This document shows, piece by piece, positions 15,762 through 23,750 of a DNA stretch of 64,000 nt. Location: the NCBI RefSeq assembly GCF_003387615.1, contig NZ_QUNS01000001.1, positions 536,241 to 600,240 of the forward strand, given 5' to 3'. The notes under the pieces were generated by a model, which made no database searches, had not been told where the DNA came from, and saw nothing but the letters and a program-made list of their open reading frames with translations. This stretch comes from Tenacibaculum gallaicum (GTDB taxonomy: Bacteria; Bacteroidota; Bacteroidia; Flavobacteriales; Flavobacteriaceae). The position numbers were made by a program, and so were the translations under genes. Within the stretch, counting starts at the first letter, position 1. Every line of letters starts with the position of its first letter.

Positions 15762-18227
15762 CTACAATTTTATCCCGAAAATGACTCTGTTTTCATGTTT
15801 TCCGTTAAAGTAAGAGCGAGCAAAATCTACACGTAAAAAGCGCCATTTTCCAACGCCAACATTATCTAAACCAATAGCAAATTCAGAATAAGGTTTGTTG
15901 CCTGCTGTAAATAGTCCTTTTGTTCCAGTAACTAGATGAAAGTTAAGTTTATTTAACAAAGGAACCTTGCTTAATAATGCTCCTTTAAAATTATATTCTC
16001 CATGAAGTTCAGCGTATTTATCATTAGAGCTTAACTTATAATACGGAAGCATGTAAAAGTTGTCCAAATAGTTATCTTTTGGAGCTATTAACAAGCGATT
16101 TCCGTTAAAATGAGCATAATCTATAAATGGAACATCTTTTTTTTCTAAAAACATGCCTCCTTTCGCTTTGTAAGCAAATTCACCCCAGTTGCCTAAGTTT
16201 ATTTGTTGATATAATTGAGAAAAAACTACATCTGAATTCCATTCAGAATTCCCAGATCCGAAGTTTTTTTGATAACCAATATACAGCGACGGATACTTAC
16301 TATTAGGAACGCTATATTTTCCATCAGGATATGATAAATATTTTTGTCCAAAATTTATGTTCGCTCCTAAAGAAAAAGTCCACATTTGATGCGGCGTAAA
16401 ACCTGTTGAAAAATCAGCAGGATTTTGCGGATTGTTAGAAGTATAATCTACATCATTTTGTGGGAACATTACATAATCAGTTGTATTAAATAATGGTTTT
16501 CTATCTGCAAATTCCAAAGAAGAAAACATACGTATTCCGTTCGTTACTTCTTGCGAAAAGGTTGTTTTGGCAAATGTCTTTTCATAAATTTTTAAATAAT
16601 TTCTTTCAAAACCAATAGAACTTATTGTGTTCCAAAACTTAGAAATAGGCTGTTTTGGGTTGAATTGTGACGTGGCAACTCCTCCAGAAATTGTTAAAAC
16701 AGGTCGTGTAGTATTGTTCCAACGATAGTTAAAGTTGGCTGTAGGACGCACTTTTTTCTCTGAAAAACCATAATTAACATCAGCCCCAATACTAAAACGT
16801 TTTCCTTTTTTGTTCAGTGATTTTCGGTAGTTAACACCTAAAGAAGAATTCCATCCTTGTACAGTATTAAAATTAAGATTTTCAATAGGCGAAGAAGTGC
16901 TTATCGACCACTTGTTGTAAGAGTCTTGGTAAGTGTAACCAGAAAGAATATCTAAGGGTTTAAACTTGTTATTTTTGGTGTCAATAGAGTCTAGATATTT
17001 CTTCGATTTTCGAATGGTTTTTATACTGTCTTTTAATTTGTAATCCGATATTTCTTCAGAAGTTAACGTAACAGGACGAATTTTATTCCAATATGTTGAA
17101 TCCTTTTCTGTAGCATTTTCAGCAAATGAAAGCACTTCGTTACCAAAAGTATCTTCAGTAAAGTTGGGACTGAAATTATAGTTAGAATAAGCAGCAGAAA
17201 ATCGACCGTTAAAATGAAAACCAAACAAACCAGCTTTAAAATCTATAGTTTGTGTAACGGGTACCCAAGCTTTGTTTTTAGTAGAGAAATTATAATTCTG
17301 TTTAATATGTAGTGAATCTACAATAGGCAAGCTTATTTGTGCGCCAGTAACAATAACATCCGCACCATAAATAGCCCAATCATCTTCAACTATATAGATG
17401 AACCCACTAAAAACCCGATCGTTTTTACGTTTTGGTAAAAGTTGAATTTTGTTAATTAGTGTTCCGTTTTTATCATAAAAAACACCAGTTAGTTTATAGT
17501 TGTAATAACCAAAAGCACCATTTGCAATAGGAGAAATAACTTTAACATCAGCCAAATCAAAAGAGTTTTCATAAAAGTTAAAATTTACTTCTTCAGCTTG
17601 ATTAAAACTAATTCCGTTGTCTTGTCCACTAACTTTTGAAGCAATAATATACTCTTTAAAGTTCTTAGGTTTTTTCTGAAATGCGATTTTAGACACAGTT
17701 TCAGAAAGGTAAACGATGCCTGTTCTGGTTGAATCTAATCCACCACCCATATCACCAATATCCTGTCCTAAAAACTTTTTTGGTAAATCTTTTACCTTAA
17801 ATAAACCACGAGAGTAAAAATCAGCAGTATACTCAGCAAACTTATCCGTGTTTTTTGCCTTGCTAGCAATGGTATTTCTAATAATTTTGTTAGCAGGATT
17901 TTCTTCAGAAGAAATGACAACTTCATCCAAAGTAACCTCTTCTTCGGGTAATGTAACATTTAAAGTAAAAGGGAAAGAGGTAATTTCAACAGTTTTTTTT
18001 AGAGTCTTATACCCTAGCATTTGAAATATTAGCGTGTGCTTTCCTTTTGAGTTAAATGCTAGTTCGTAGTCACCATTTGTATTGGTTGTGGTACCTGTAA
18101 TAGTGTTTTCTAAATATACACTTACAAAAGAAATCGGTTGGCTTTTGGTATTTGTAACTTTTCCTTTAATTTGAGAAAAAGTAATTGAAGAGCATGCTAA
18201 AAATAAAAATGTAGTTATATTTTTCAT
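15762..18227 (-). CDS. DUF5686 / carboxypeptidase-regulatory-like outer membrane protein
   Basis: An 821-residue envelope protein. The signal peptide (about 1-18) is followed by a carboxypeptidase-regulatory-like beta sandwich (IKGKVTNTKSQPISFVSV ... LPEEEVTLDEVVIS, to about residue 105) and then the DUF5686 region, which ends in a long barrel-like section closing with RVIFGIKL. This architecture resembles TonB-dependent receptors without the plug and is widespread in Bacteroidota; no function is established to my knowledge. An outer membrane location is inferred. A TATGTTTG -7 box lies 21 bases upstream. moaD follows after nine bases. Confidence 0.85.
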   Translation of the reverse strand: MKNITTFLFLACSSITFSQIKGKVTNTKSQPISFVSVYLENTITGTTTNTNGDYELAFNSKGKHTLIFQMLGYKTLKKTVEITSFPFTLNVTLPEEEVTLDEVVISSEENPANKIIRNTIASKAKNTDKFAEYTADFYSRGLFKVKDLPKKFLGQDIGDMGGGLDSTRTGIVYLSETVSKIAFQKKPKNFKEYIIASKVSGQDNGISFNQAEEVNFNFYENSFDLADVKVISPIANGAFGYYNYKLTGVFYDKNGTLINKIQLLPKRKNDRVFSGFIYIVEDDWAIYGADVIVTGAQISLPIVDSLHIKQNYNFSTKNKAWVPVTQTIDFKAGLFGFHFNGRFSAAYSNYNFSPNFTEDTFGNEVLSFAENATEKDSTYWNKIRPVTLTSEEISDYKLKDSIKTIRKSKKYLDSIDTKNNKFKPLDILSGYTYQDSYNKWSISTSSPIENLNFNTVQGWNSSLGVNYRKSLNKKGKRFSIGADVNYGFSEKKVRPTANFNYRWNNTTRPVLTISGGVATSQFNPKQPISKFWNTISSIGFERNYLKIYEKTFAKTTFSQEVTNGIRMFSSLEFADRKPLFNTTDYVMFPQNDVDYTSNNPQNPADFSTGFTPHQMWTFSLGANINFGQKYLSYPDGKYSVPNSKYPSLYIGYQKNFGSGNSEWNSDVVFSQLYQQINLGNWGEFAYKAKGGMFLEKKDVPFIDYAHFNGNRLLIAPKDNYLDNFYMLPYYKLSSNDKYAELHGEYNFKGALLSKVPLLNKLNFHLVTGTKGLFTAGNKPYSEFAIGLDNVGVGKWRFLRVDFARSYFNGKHENRVIFGIKL

Positions 18228-18247
18228 AATCAGTTAGTTGTTGTTAA

Positions 18248-18255
18248 CAAACATA
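18248..18255 (-). promoter_or_regulatory. Candidate -7 box for the DUF5686 gene
   Basis: The minus strand reads TATGTTTG, matching TAnnTTTG, 21 bases upstream of the ATG at 18227, the same distance seen for several other genes here. Confidence 0.5.
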
Positions 18256-18355
18256 AAAGAAGAACTTTGTAAAGTGTATTTAAGAAGTGTTAAATAACTT
18301 ACAAAGTTCTCTTAATATAAGTAAGACTATGAAGTAGAAAAAATGTTACAAAAGA

Positions 18356-20956
18356 TTACTTAACAGTGTCTTTTTGTTGCTTTTTCTTCTTTTTTCCGAA
18401 TAAACCACCTAAAACGTCTGTTACCTTTTTAACAGTTTCTTCCTTTTTACTGGTTGTGCTGGTACTATCTTTCTTTTTATTTCCTAATAATCCACCTATA
18501 GTATTGTTAACTAACTTGTCTTTTTGTTGCTGAACCAATTTCTGACTCAACTTAGTAACCGATGAAGATAAATCGGTTTTTACAGAAGGATTAGTCATAT
18601 TTCCAGCAATACTTGCGGTAATAGGAACAGTAATGTTTTGTTGATCTTTTGCGCTTAATTTTGAAAGTAACCCTTGTGCTTCATTACCTAAATATTTAGC
18701 AGGAACATTAAGAGTAACGTTGTAGTTCATTGTTTTATCAAATCCATGGCTACCTCCTACAGTAATACCAATATCTTTATATTTTAAATCAAATGGTTTT
18801 ACAATTACTTTACCTTCTTTAAAAGATAAGTATGTTTTAATATCAGATAAATCTAGTTTTTTTAAATCAATAAAAGATAATTTATCGTTTAATAAACTAA
18901 GTGCTTTTGTTTTTTCAGGATTAATACTGGTTGTTAATAACTCAGCTAAAGCATTACCAGAAACTGAGGTAAGGTTTGGAGTAAAATCATCATTCAAGTT
19001 TCCTGATAAATCGATGTCTGAATTTAATTTACCATTCATAGCTCCAGCAATAGGACTTAGTGACTGTAGTAAATCTAAGCTAGTGAAAGATTGTGCAATA
19101 TCAAAAGACTTAATACCTAATTTCATATCGAAAGTAGGTTGTTTTTTTTGAGTGTTAACCTCTCCATTCAATGCGATTCGACCATTAAAAATACCAGCAT
19201 TCATATTTTGTAGTATGGCTTTTTCATCCTTTAAAAGAAGCGTTCCCTTTACATTTTGCAAGGTTAAGTTATCATAGTGTACTGTTTTGGCGTTAGCAGA
19301 AACAGCGCAGTCTAAAAATGCAGGAATTTTTAAAGCTTCTGTTGGAGTATCTTTTTTAGATATTTCTTCTTTATTTTCAGCGGCTTCAGTATTTTCTTGC
19401 ATAAAATCACTCACATAAAAAGTGTTTGAATCTACCTTAAAGTTTCCTTGCAATTTTTTATCAGAAAGTAAAAAGCCTAACAAGTTTTTAATTGTCCCTG
19501 TAGCTTTTAAATCACTTTTTCCTGAGGTAGCATCAAACTTACTTAAGGTAATGGTGCCTGGTGTAAAATTAACTTCAGTGTTTTTGATATGAAATGGATT
19601 TACAACATCTTCTGAAGAAAAAACAAAGTTACTCACTTCCATTTTTCCATTGTTTTTAATGCGACCTAAAGTGTTGTTTTCAATCGCTTTCATGTCGAAT
19701 TCCGTATGCAAATCAGCCTTTAAAATCCCGCTTAATTCATTTTCTAAATCAATAGGATATGCTTTGTTAATATTGGCAAGGTTTAAAACACCTTTTAAAC
19801 TAGCGTTTATTTTTGGATTAGAAGTTAGGTTATAAATATTTCCTTTTCCAGAAAAAGTATCCTGATCAATCTTAAAAGAAAGACCATTAATAGTAACAAA
19901 CGTATTTTCGGTTTTACCAGTGGTGTTTTTTATTTGAGCATCAATGTTAATATTTTGAACACTTTTTGGTAAATCAGGGTATTTAAATGAAGCATTATTA
20001 GACTTCATGGAAATATCTAATTTTGGAATATGTTTGTCATCAATAATTCCATTTACTTTTCCGTTTACACTAAAATTACCAGTAGTGCTTACTCCAGCAA
20101 TACTTTTAGTGTAGGCTTCAGGAATTAATCCTAAAAAGTTTTTAAAGTCTGATGAAGGAGTTTTAAAATTAATGTCAACTTCTTGATTGTTCTCGTTTAT
20201 TTGAACAAAACCATCAAAAACCAATGGAAGATTATTTAGTTTAGCTTCATTTTTTAAGAAAGAAAACTTCATGTTGGTTAAGTCCATTCCTAAAATAGCA
20301 TCTAACTCTATTTTTTGATCCTTAGCATACGAGTTTCCATCCATTCCAAAAGAAACTAAAGTTGAAGTTTGGGTGTCTAATTCTGTATTTGATTGAGAAA
20401 AGTCACCACTTCCGCTATGATTTAATTCAGTAAGCTCAAGATTTAACTTACCTTGTTTGTCATTATATTTTATCGTAGCATTGTTAATAGCGTACGAATT
20501 AATTGATAATCCAAAAGTTGATGGTTCTTCATTTTTATTCTCTTCTGTTTCTGAGGGCTTTGCAATGTCGTAATTGGCATTTCCTTTTTCATCAACTAAT
20601 ACACTTACCAAAGCATCATCTATAGAAAAAGATTTGATGTTTAATTGATCAGAAGAAGCTTTAAAAAGCTCTGTAAGTTTTAATGCTAAGTTTACCTCTT
20701 TCGCATATACCAAGGTGTCACCTTCAAAAGGAGCTTTGTTAATAACCGTTAGGTTTGATAATTGAACAGATGCGTTTGGAAAGTTTCTAAGTAAACTTAG
20801 GCTAGAGTCGCTAAAATCAACTTGTGCATTTACGTTGTTGTTAATTGTAGTTTTTACTAAGTTCATCACTTTATCTTGAAATAACAGGGGAATGCTAATC
20901 AAAAGGATGAAGAAAAAAATTACAACACCTAATACTATTTTATATATCTTTTTCAT
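18356..20956 (-). CDS. AsmA family protein
   Basis: An 866-residue protein with one N-terminal membrane anchor (about residues 7-27) and a very long beta-rich periplasmic part. The start (VIFFFILLISIPLLFQDKVMNLVKTTIN, spanning the anchor and first strands) and repeated strands such as SGNLNDDFTPNLTSVSGNALAEL are typical of the AsmA/TamB-like group. Members are proposed to bridge the periplasm and carry phospholipids between membranes. The C-terminus is a low-complexity Lys/Gln/Ser tail (KKKKKQQKDTVK). It is monocistronic, with 128 bases to DUF5686. The lipid-transport role is inferred from the family. Confidence 0.88.
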   Translation of the reverse strand: MKKIYKIVLGVVIFFFILLISIPLLFQDKVMNLVKTTINNNVNAQVDFSDSSLSLLRNFPNASVQLSNLTVINKAPFEGDTLVYAKEVNLALKLTELFKASSDQLNIKSFSIDDALVSVLVDEKGNANYDIAKPSETEENKNEEPSTFGLSINSYAINNATIKYNDKQGKLNLELTELNHSGSGDFSQSNTELDTQTSTLVSFGMDGNSYAKDQKIELDAILGMDLTNMKFSFLKNEAKLNNLPLVFDGFVQINENNQEVDINFKTPSSDFKNFLGLIPEAYTKSIAGVSTTGNFSVNGKVNGIIDDKHIPKLDISMKSNNASFKYPDLPKSVQNINIDAQIKNTTGKTENTFVTINGLSFKIDQDTFSGKGNIYNLTSNPKINASLKGVLNLANINKAYPIDLENELSGILKADLHTEFDMKAIENNTLGRIKNNGKMEVSNFVFSSEDVVNPFHIKNTEVNFTPGTITLSKFDATSGKSDLKATGTIKNLLGFLLSDKKLQGNFKVDSNTFYVSDFMQENTEAAENKEEISKKDTPTEALKIPAFLDCAVSANAKTVHYDNLTLQNVKGTLLLKDEKAILQNMNAGIFNGRIALNGEVNTQKKQPTFDMKLGIKSFDIAQSFTSLDLLQSLSPIAGAMNGKLNSDIDLSGNLNDDFTPNLTSVSGNALAELLTTSINPEKTKALSLLNDKLSFIDLKKLDLSDIKTYLSFKEGKVIVKPFDLKYKDIGITVGGSHGFDKTMNYNVTLNVPAKYLGNEAQGLLSKLSAKDQQNITVPITASIAGNMTNPSVKTDLSSSVTKLSQKLVQQQKDKLVNNTIGGLLGNKKKDSTSTTSKKEETVKKVTDVLGGLFGKKKKKQQKDTVK

Positions 20957-21047
20957 TATGAATAAAGTTTGTCATGTAATACTAACGAACAAAGTTCAGG
21001 ATTTATTTGTAAATAGAAAGTGAATAAAATTATAATTTTTCTTTTGG

Positions 21048-21055
21048 TAATTTTG
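21048..21055 (+). promoter_or_regulatory. Candidate -7 box for queG
   Basis: TAATTTTG matches TAnnTTTG and lies 20 bases upstream of the TTG start codon, supporting that start. Confidence 0.45.
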
Positions 21056-21075
21056 CACTTATAAAACTATTTATT

Positions 21076-22002
21076 TTGAACAGAAGAAAGCAGTATTCAT
21101 CCTTTATTAAAGAGCAGGCAAAACGTTTGGGGTTTTTAGGTTGCGGTATTGCAAAAGCTGACTTTTTAGAAGAAGAAGCTCCTCGTTTAGAAGAATGGTT
21201 ACAAAACGGATATCATGGTGAAATGCGTTACATGGAAAATCACTTTGATAAACGTTTAGATCCTCGTTTATTAGTTGACGGTGCAAAATCGGTAATTTCT
21301 TTATCCTATAATTATTTTCCTTCGGAAGTTCAGGAGGAAGGAAGTTATAAAATATCGAAATATGCTTATGGTCAAGACTATCACCACATTATCAAAGATA
21401 AATTACGAGAATTATTACAATTAATTAATGATGAAATAGGAGAAGTGTCTGGTCGTTGTTTTGTAGATTCAGCACCTGTTTTGGAGCGTGCTTGGGCTGA
21501 GAAATCAGGCTTGGGTTGGAATGGAAAACATTCGTTGTTAATTCAAAAGCAACAAGGGTCATTTTTCTTTTTAGCCGAATTAATTATTGATTTAGAATTA
21601 GAGTACGACGAACCTTTTAAAACAGATCATTGCGGTAGTTGTACTCGCTGTATTGATGCTTGCCCAACACAGGCTATTTTGCCTAATAATACAGTTGATG
21701 GAAGTAAGTGTATTTCGTATTTAACTATTGAATTAAAAGATGCAATTCCATCAGAGTTTAAAGGTGAAATGCAAGACTGGATGTTTGGTTGCGATGTGTG
21801 TCAAGATGTATGTCCTTGGAATCGTTTTTCACAACCACACGAAGAAAGTTTGTTTACACCGCAAGAAAGTTTATTGCAAATGACAAAACGTGATTGGCAA
21901 GAGTTAACACAAGAAACCTTTAGTAAGGTGTTCAAGAAATCGGCAGTAAAGCGTACTAAGTTTTCTGGAATATTAAGAAATATTGATTTTATAAAAGAAT
22001 AA
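21076..22002 (+). CDS. queG: Epoxyqueuosine reductase QueG
   Basis: QueG reduces epoxyqueuosine to queuosine in the wobble position of tRNAs, using cobalamin and two 4Fe-4S clusters. The 308-residue product has the family N-terminus ([22 protein letters not shown]), the active-site region [20 protein letters not shown], and ferredoxin-like cysteines [12 protein letters not shown] (from residue 186) and [10 protein letters not shown] (from residue 239). Translation starts at TTG; no nearby ATG would keep the conserved N-terminus. It is convergent with the first PAS gene. Confidence 0.95.
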   Translation: MNRRKQYSSFIKEQAKRLGFLGCGIAKADFLEEEAPRLEEWLQNGYHGEMRYMENHFDKRLDPRLLVDGAKSVISLSYNYFPSEVQEEGSYKISKYAYGQDYHHIIKDKLRELLQLINDEIGEVSGRCFVDSAPVLERAWAEKSGLGWNGKHSLLIQKQQGSFFFLAELIIDLELEYDEPFKTDHCGSCTRCIDACPTQAILPNNTVDGSKCISYLTIELKDAIPSEFKGEMQDWMFGCDVCQDVCPWNRFSQPHEESLFTPQESLLQMTKRDWQELTQETFSKVFKKSAVKRTKFSGILRNIDFIKE

Positions 22003-22025
22003 AACCGCTTTTTAAAAGCGGTTTT
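22001..22025. terminator. Terminator between queG and the PAS gene
   Basis: AAAACCGCTTTT (22001-22012) and AAAAGCGGTTTT (22014-22025) form a stem directly overlapping the queG stop codon. The A and T runs at both ends suit termination in both directions. Confidence 0.8.
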
Positions 22026-22042
22026 ATTTATGCTTTTGAAGG

Positions 22043-22681
22043 TTATTTAGGATTTGTTTCTCCAAAGAAAAACCAATTAAGTCCTTTTTTAATCATTCCA
22101 CTTTCTTTTACTACAGCCTTTTTTTCTGCTTCTTTTAAGTTAGCAGTTTCTCCTTCAAATAGGTTTACAACAAATTCGTCATATGAGGCGTTAACCTCTT
22201 CTTGTAAGAAAGAATTGAAATATAACTCACTTGCTTTTTCACCTTTAACTTTTTCAATTTCTAATAGCGTTTTGTATAAAGGTTCTATTTTCTTTACAAC
22301 ATTTTCAGGTAAAGACTTTCTTCTTCCAGTATATCCAGTGATTTTTCCATTATTATCTTTTTCTACATCAAAATCAGTAATAACCCAGTAGTATCTACCT
22401 GTTCTTGTTAAGTTTTTAACAATAGCATGGAAATTGTTCCCTTGTTTTAGGTTGTCCCATAATACTTTGAAGACTACTTTAGGCATATCAGGATGCCTAA
22501 TAACATTGTGAGGTTCTCCAATAAGCTCTATCTTATTATACTCCGAAGCTTCTTCGAAAGTGTCGTTCATATATAAAATAGTTCCTACAGGATCTGTTTT
22601 GCTAATAATTGTTTTAGACTTGTCCCATTTTACTTCCTCATTTATGGTTTTGGAAGGTCTAAGAGCATTGTTTGTGTCCAT
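22043..22681 (-). CDS. Aer-type PAS domain protein, copy 1
   Basis: A 212-residue soluble protein with one PAS domain (about residues 17-130) closely resembling the N-terminal FAD-binding PAS of the aerotaxis receptor Aer: GEPHNVIRHPDMPKVVFKVLW, then FHAIVKNLTRTGRYYWVITD. The Aer residues corresponding to R57, H58 and D60 are present (RHPD), while Aer W79 is replaced by Phe. There is no membrane segment, HAMP, kinase or chemotaxis signalling domain. After the PAS comes a helical region (about 130-195) and a tail ending KKGLNWFFFGETNPK. A paralogue lies 315 bases upstream in the same orientation and ends with the same 15 residues. I infer a redox or flavin sensor acting by protein-protein contact; the output is unknown. 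Confidence 0.85.
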   Translation of the reverse strand: MDTNNALRPSKTINEEVKWDKSKTIISKTDPVGTILYMNDTFEEASEYNKIELIGEPHNVIRHPDMPKVVFKVLWDNLKQGNNFHAIVKNLTRTGRYYWVITDFDVEKDNNGKITGYTGRRKSLPENVVKKIEPLYKTLLEIEKVKGEKASELYFNSFLQEEVNASYDEFVVNLFEGETANLKEAEKKAVVKESGMIKKGLNWFFFGETNPK

Positions 22682-22730
22682 TCCTTTTGTTTTAATAGTT
22701 TTTCGGGGTGGTTTACTTAAAAATAATCAG

Positions 22731-22738
22731 CAAATATA
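22731..22738 (-). promoter_or_regulatory. Candidate -7 box for PAS copy 1
   Basis: The minus strand reads TATATTTG, an exact consensus match, 50 bases upstream of the ATG at 22681. Confidence 0.45.
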
Positions 22739-22929
22739 AGGTTTTTGGTACGGGAGTGTATTTTGATTTGGTTTTTAGTTGAGTTAAAAGTTGTTAAAAA
22801 CAAGTAATTTTTATTTAATCTAAAATAGTAGTTTTTAAATAATTGTATTGTGTTATTTTTTCTTTAAAAATAACAGGATAGTGCTGTTTTTAAAGTAAGA
22901 GTGTACAAAGAAAATTAATGTTAAAAGAA

Positions 22930-22959
22930 AAAGGAACGAAACATATGTTTCGCTCCTTT
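22930..22959 (-). terminator. Terminator of PAS copy 2
   Basis: AAAGGAACGAAACAT (22930-22944) and ATGTTTCGCTCCTTT (22945-22959) pair at 14 of 15 positions. Reading on the minus strand, the stem is followed by a T-rich tract. Confidence 0.85.
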
Positions 22960-22996
22960 AGAAGAATGTTTTTAAGAGGATTATTGAGGATGTAAT

Positions 22997-23614
22997 CTAT
23001 TTTGGATTAGTTTCTCCGAAGAAAAACCAGTTCAACCCTTTCTTTAAAGAAATTGCTTCACTCTTAACTTTTTCAGCTTCTTCTTTAGAAAGTTCTTCGT
23101 TAAATAAGTCAACGACAAAATCATTATATGTTTTACCAACTTCTTCTTTTAAGTAAGCTTGAAAATACATTTCACTAGCTTTTTCACCTTTTAGTTTTTC
23201 AATATCTAAAAGTGTTTTATATATAGGTTTAATTTTCTTTACAACACCATCAGGAACTGCTTTCCTTCTAGCTGTGTATCCAACAATTTTGTCTTCCTCG
23301 TCTCTATCAATAGTAAAGTCAGTAATAACCCAATAATATCTACCTGTTCTTGTTAGGTTTTTAACAATTGCATGAAAGTTCTCGCCTTTTTTAAGAGCGT
23401 CCCATAAAACTTTAAAAGCTACTTTTGGCATGTCTGGGTGTCGAATAATATTGTGAGGTTCACCTACTAATTCGATAGTGCTGTATTCACAAGTGTTAGA
23501 GAAAACATCATTAGCATACAAGATGGTTCCGTAAACATCAGTTTTACTTACAATGGTTTTAGTTTTGTCCCATTGTACTTCTTCGTCAATAATGTGTCTT
23601 TGTGTAGTTTCCAT
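22997..23614 (-). CDS. Aer-type PAS domain protein, copy 2
   Basis: A 205-residue paralogue of the protein at 22043-22681 with the same architecture: an Aer-type PAS (GEPHNIIRHPDMPKVAFKVLW, FHAIVKNLTRTGRYYWVITD), a helical linker (YKTLLDIEKLKGEKASEMYF) and the tail KKGLNWFFFGETNPK. Again the Aer W79 position is Phe and no output domain is present. The two copies diverge mostly in the N-terminal 30 residues and in the acidic segment before the tail. It is followed by its own terminator. Duplication in place with conserved ends suggests both are functional. Confidence 0.85.
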   Translation of the reverse strand: METTQRHIIDEEVQWDKTKTIVSKTDVYGTILYANDVFSNTCEYSTIELVGEPHNIIRHPDMPKVAFKVLWDALKKGENFHAIVKNLTRTGRYYWVITDFTIDRDEEDKIVGYTARRKAVPDGVVKKIKPIYKTLLDIEKLKGEKASEMYFQAYLKEEVGKTYNDFVVDLFNEELSKEEAEKVKSEAISLKKGLNWFFFGETNPK

Positions 23615-23715
23615 TTTTTTATTTGGTTTAAGGTTCGAGCAAAATTCAGGAAATTTTTAAAGATGAAATATGACTTTTATCAGGTTACAAATTCTTTTTA
23701 CTTCATAACAAAATG

Positions 23716-23723
23716 TATATTTG
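23716..23723 (+). promoter_or_regulatory. Candidate -7 box for the malic enzyme gene
   Basis: TATATTTG, an exact consensus -7 box, lies 27 bases before the ATG at 23751. No convincing -33 TTG at the expected distance. Confidence 0.45.
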
Positions 23724-23750
23724 TAAGTTCAAACAAACAAGAACGAACCT

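Larger units (their letters stand above)
22682..22996. other. 315-base spacer between the two PAS genes
   Basis: Apart from the terminator at 22930-22959 and a -7 box at 22731-22738 (minus strand, TATATTTG, 50 bases upstream of copy 1), I see only A/T-rich sequence and no gene. The two PAS genes therefore look like separate transcription units rather than one operon. Confidence 0.6.
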
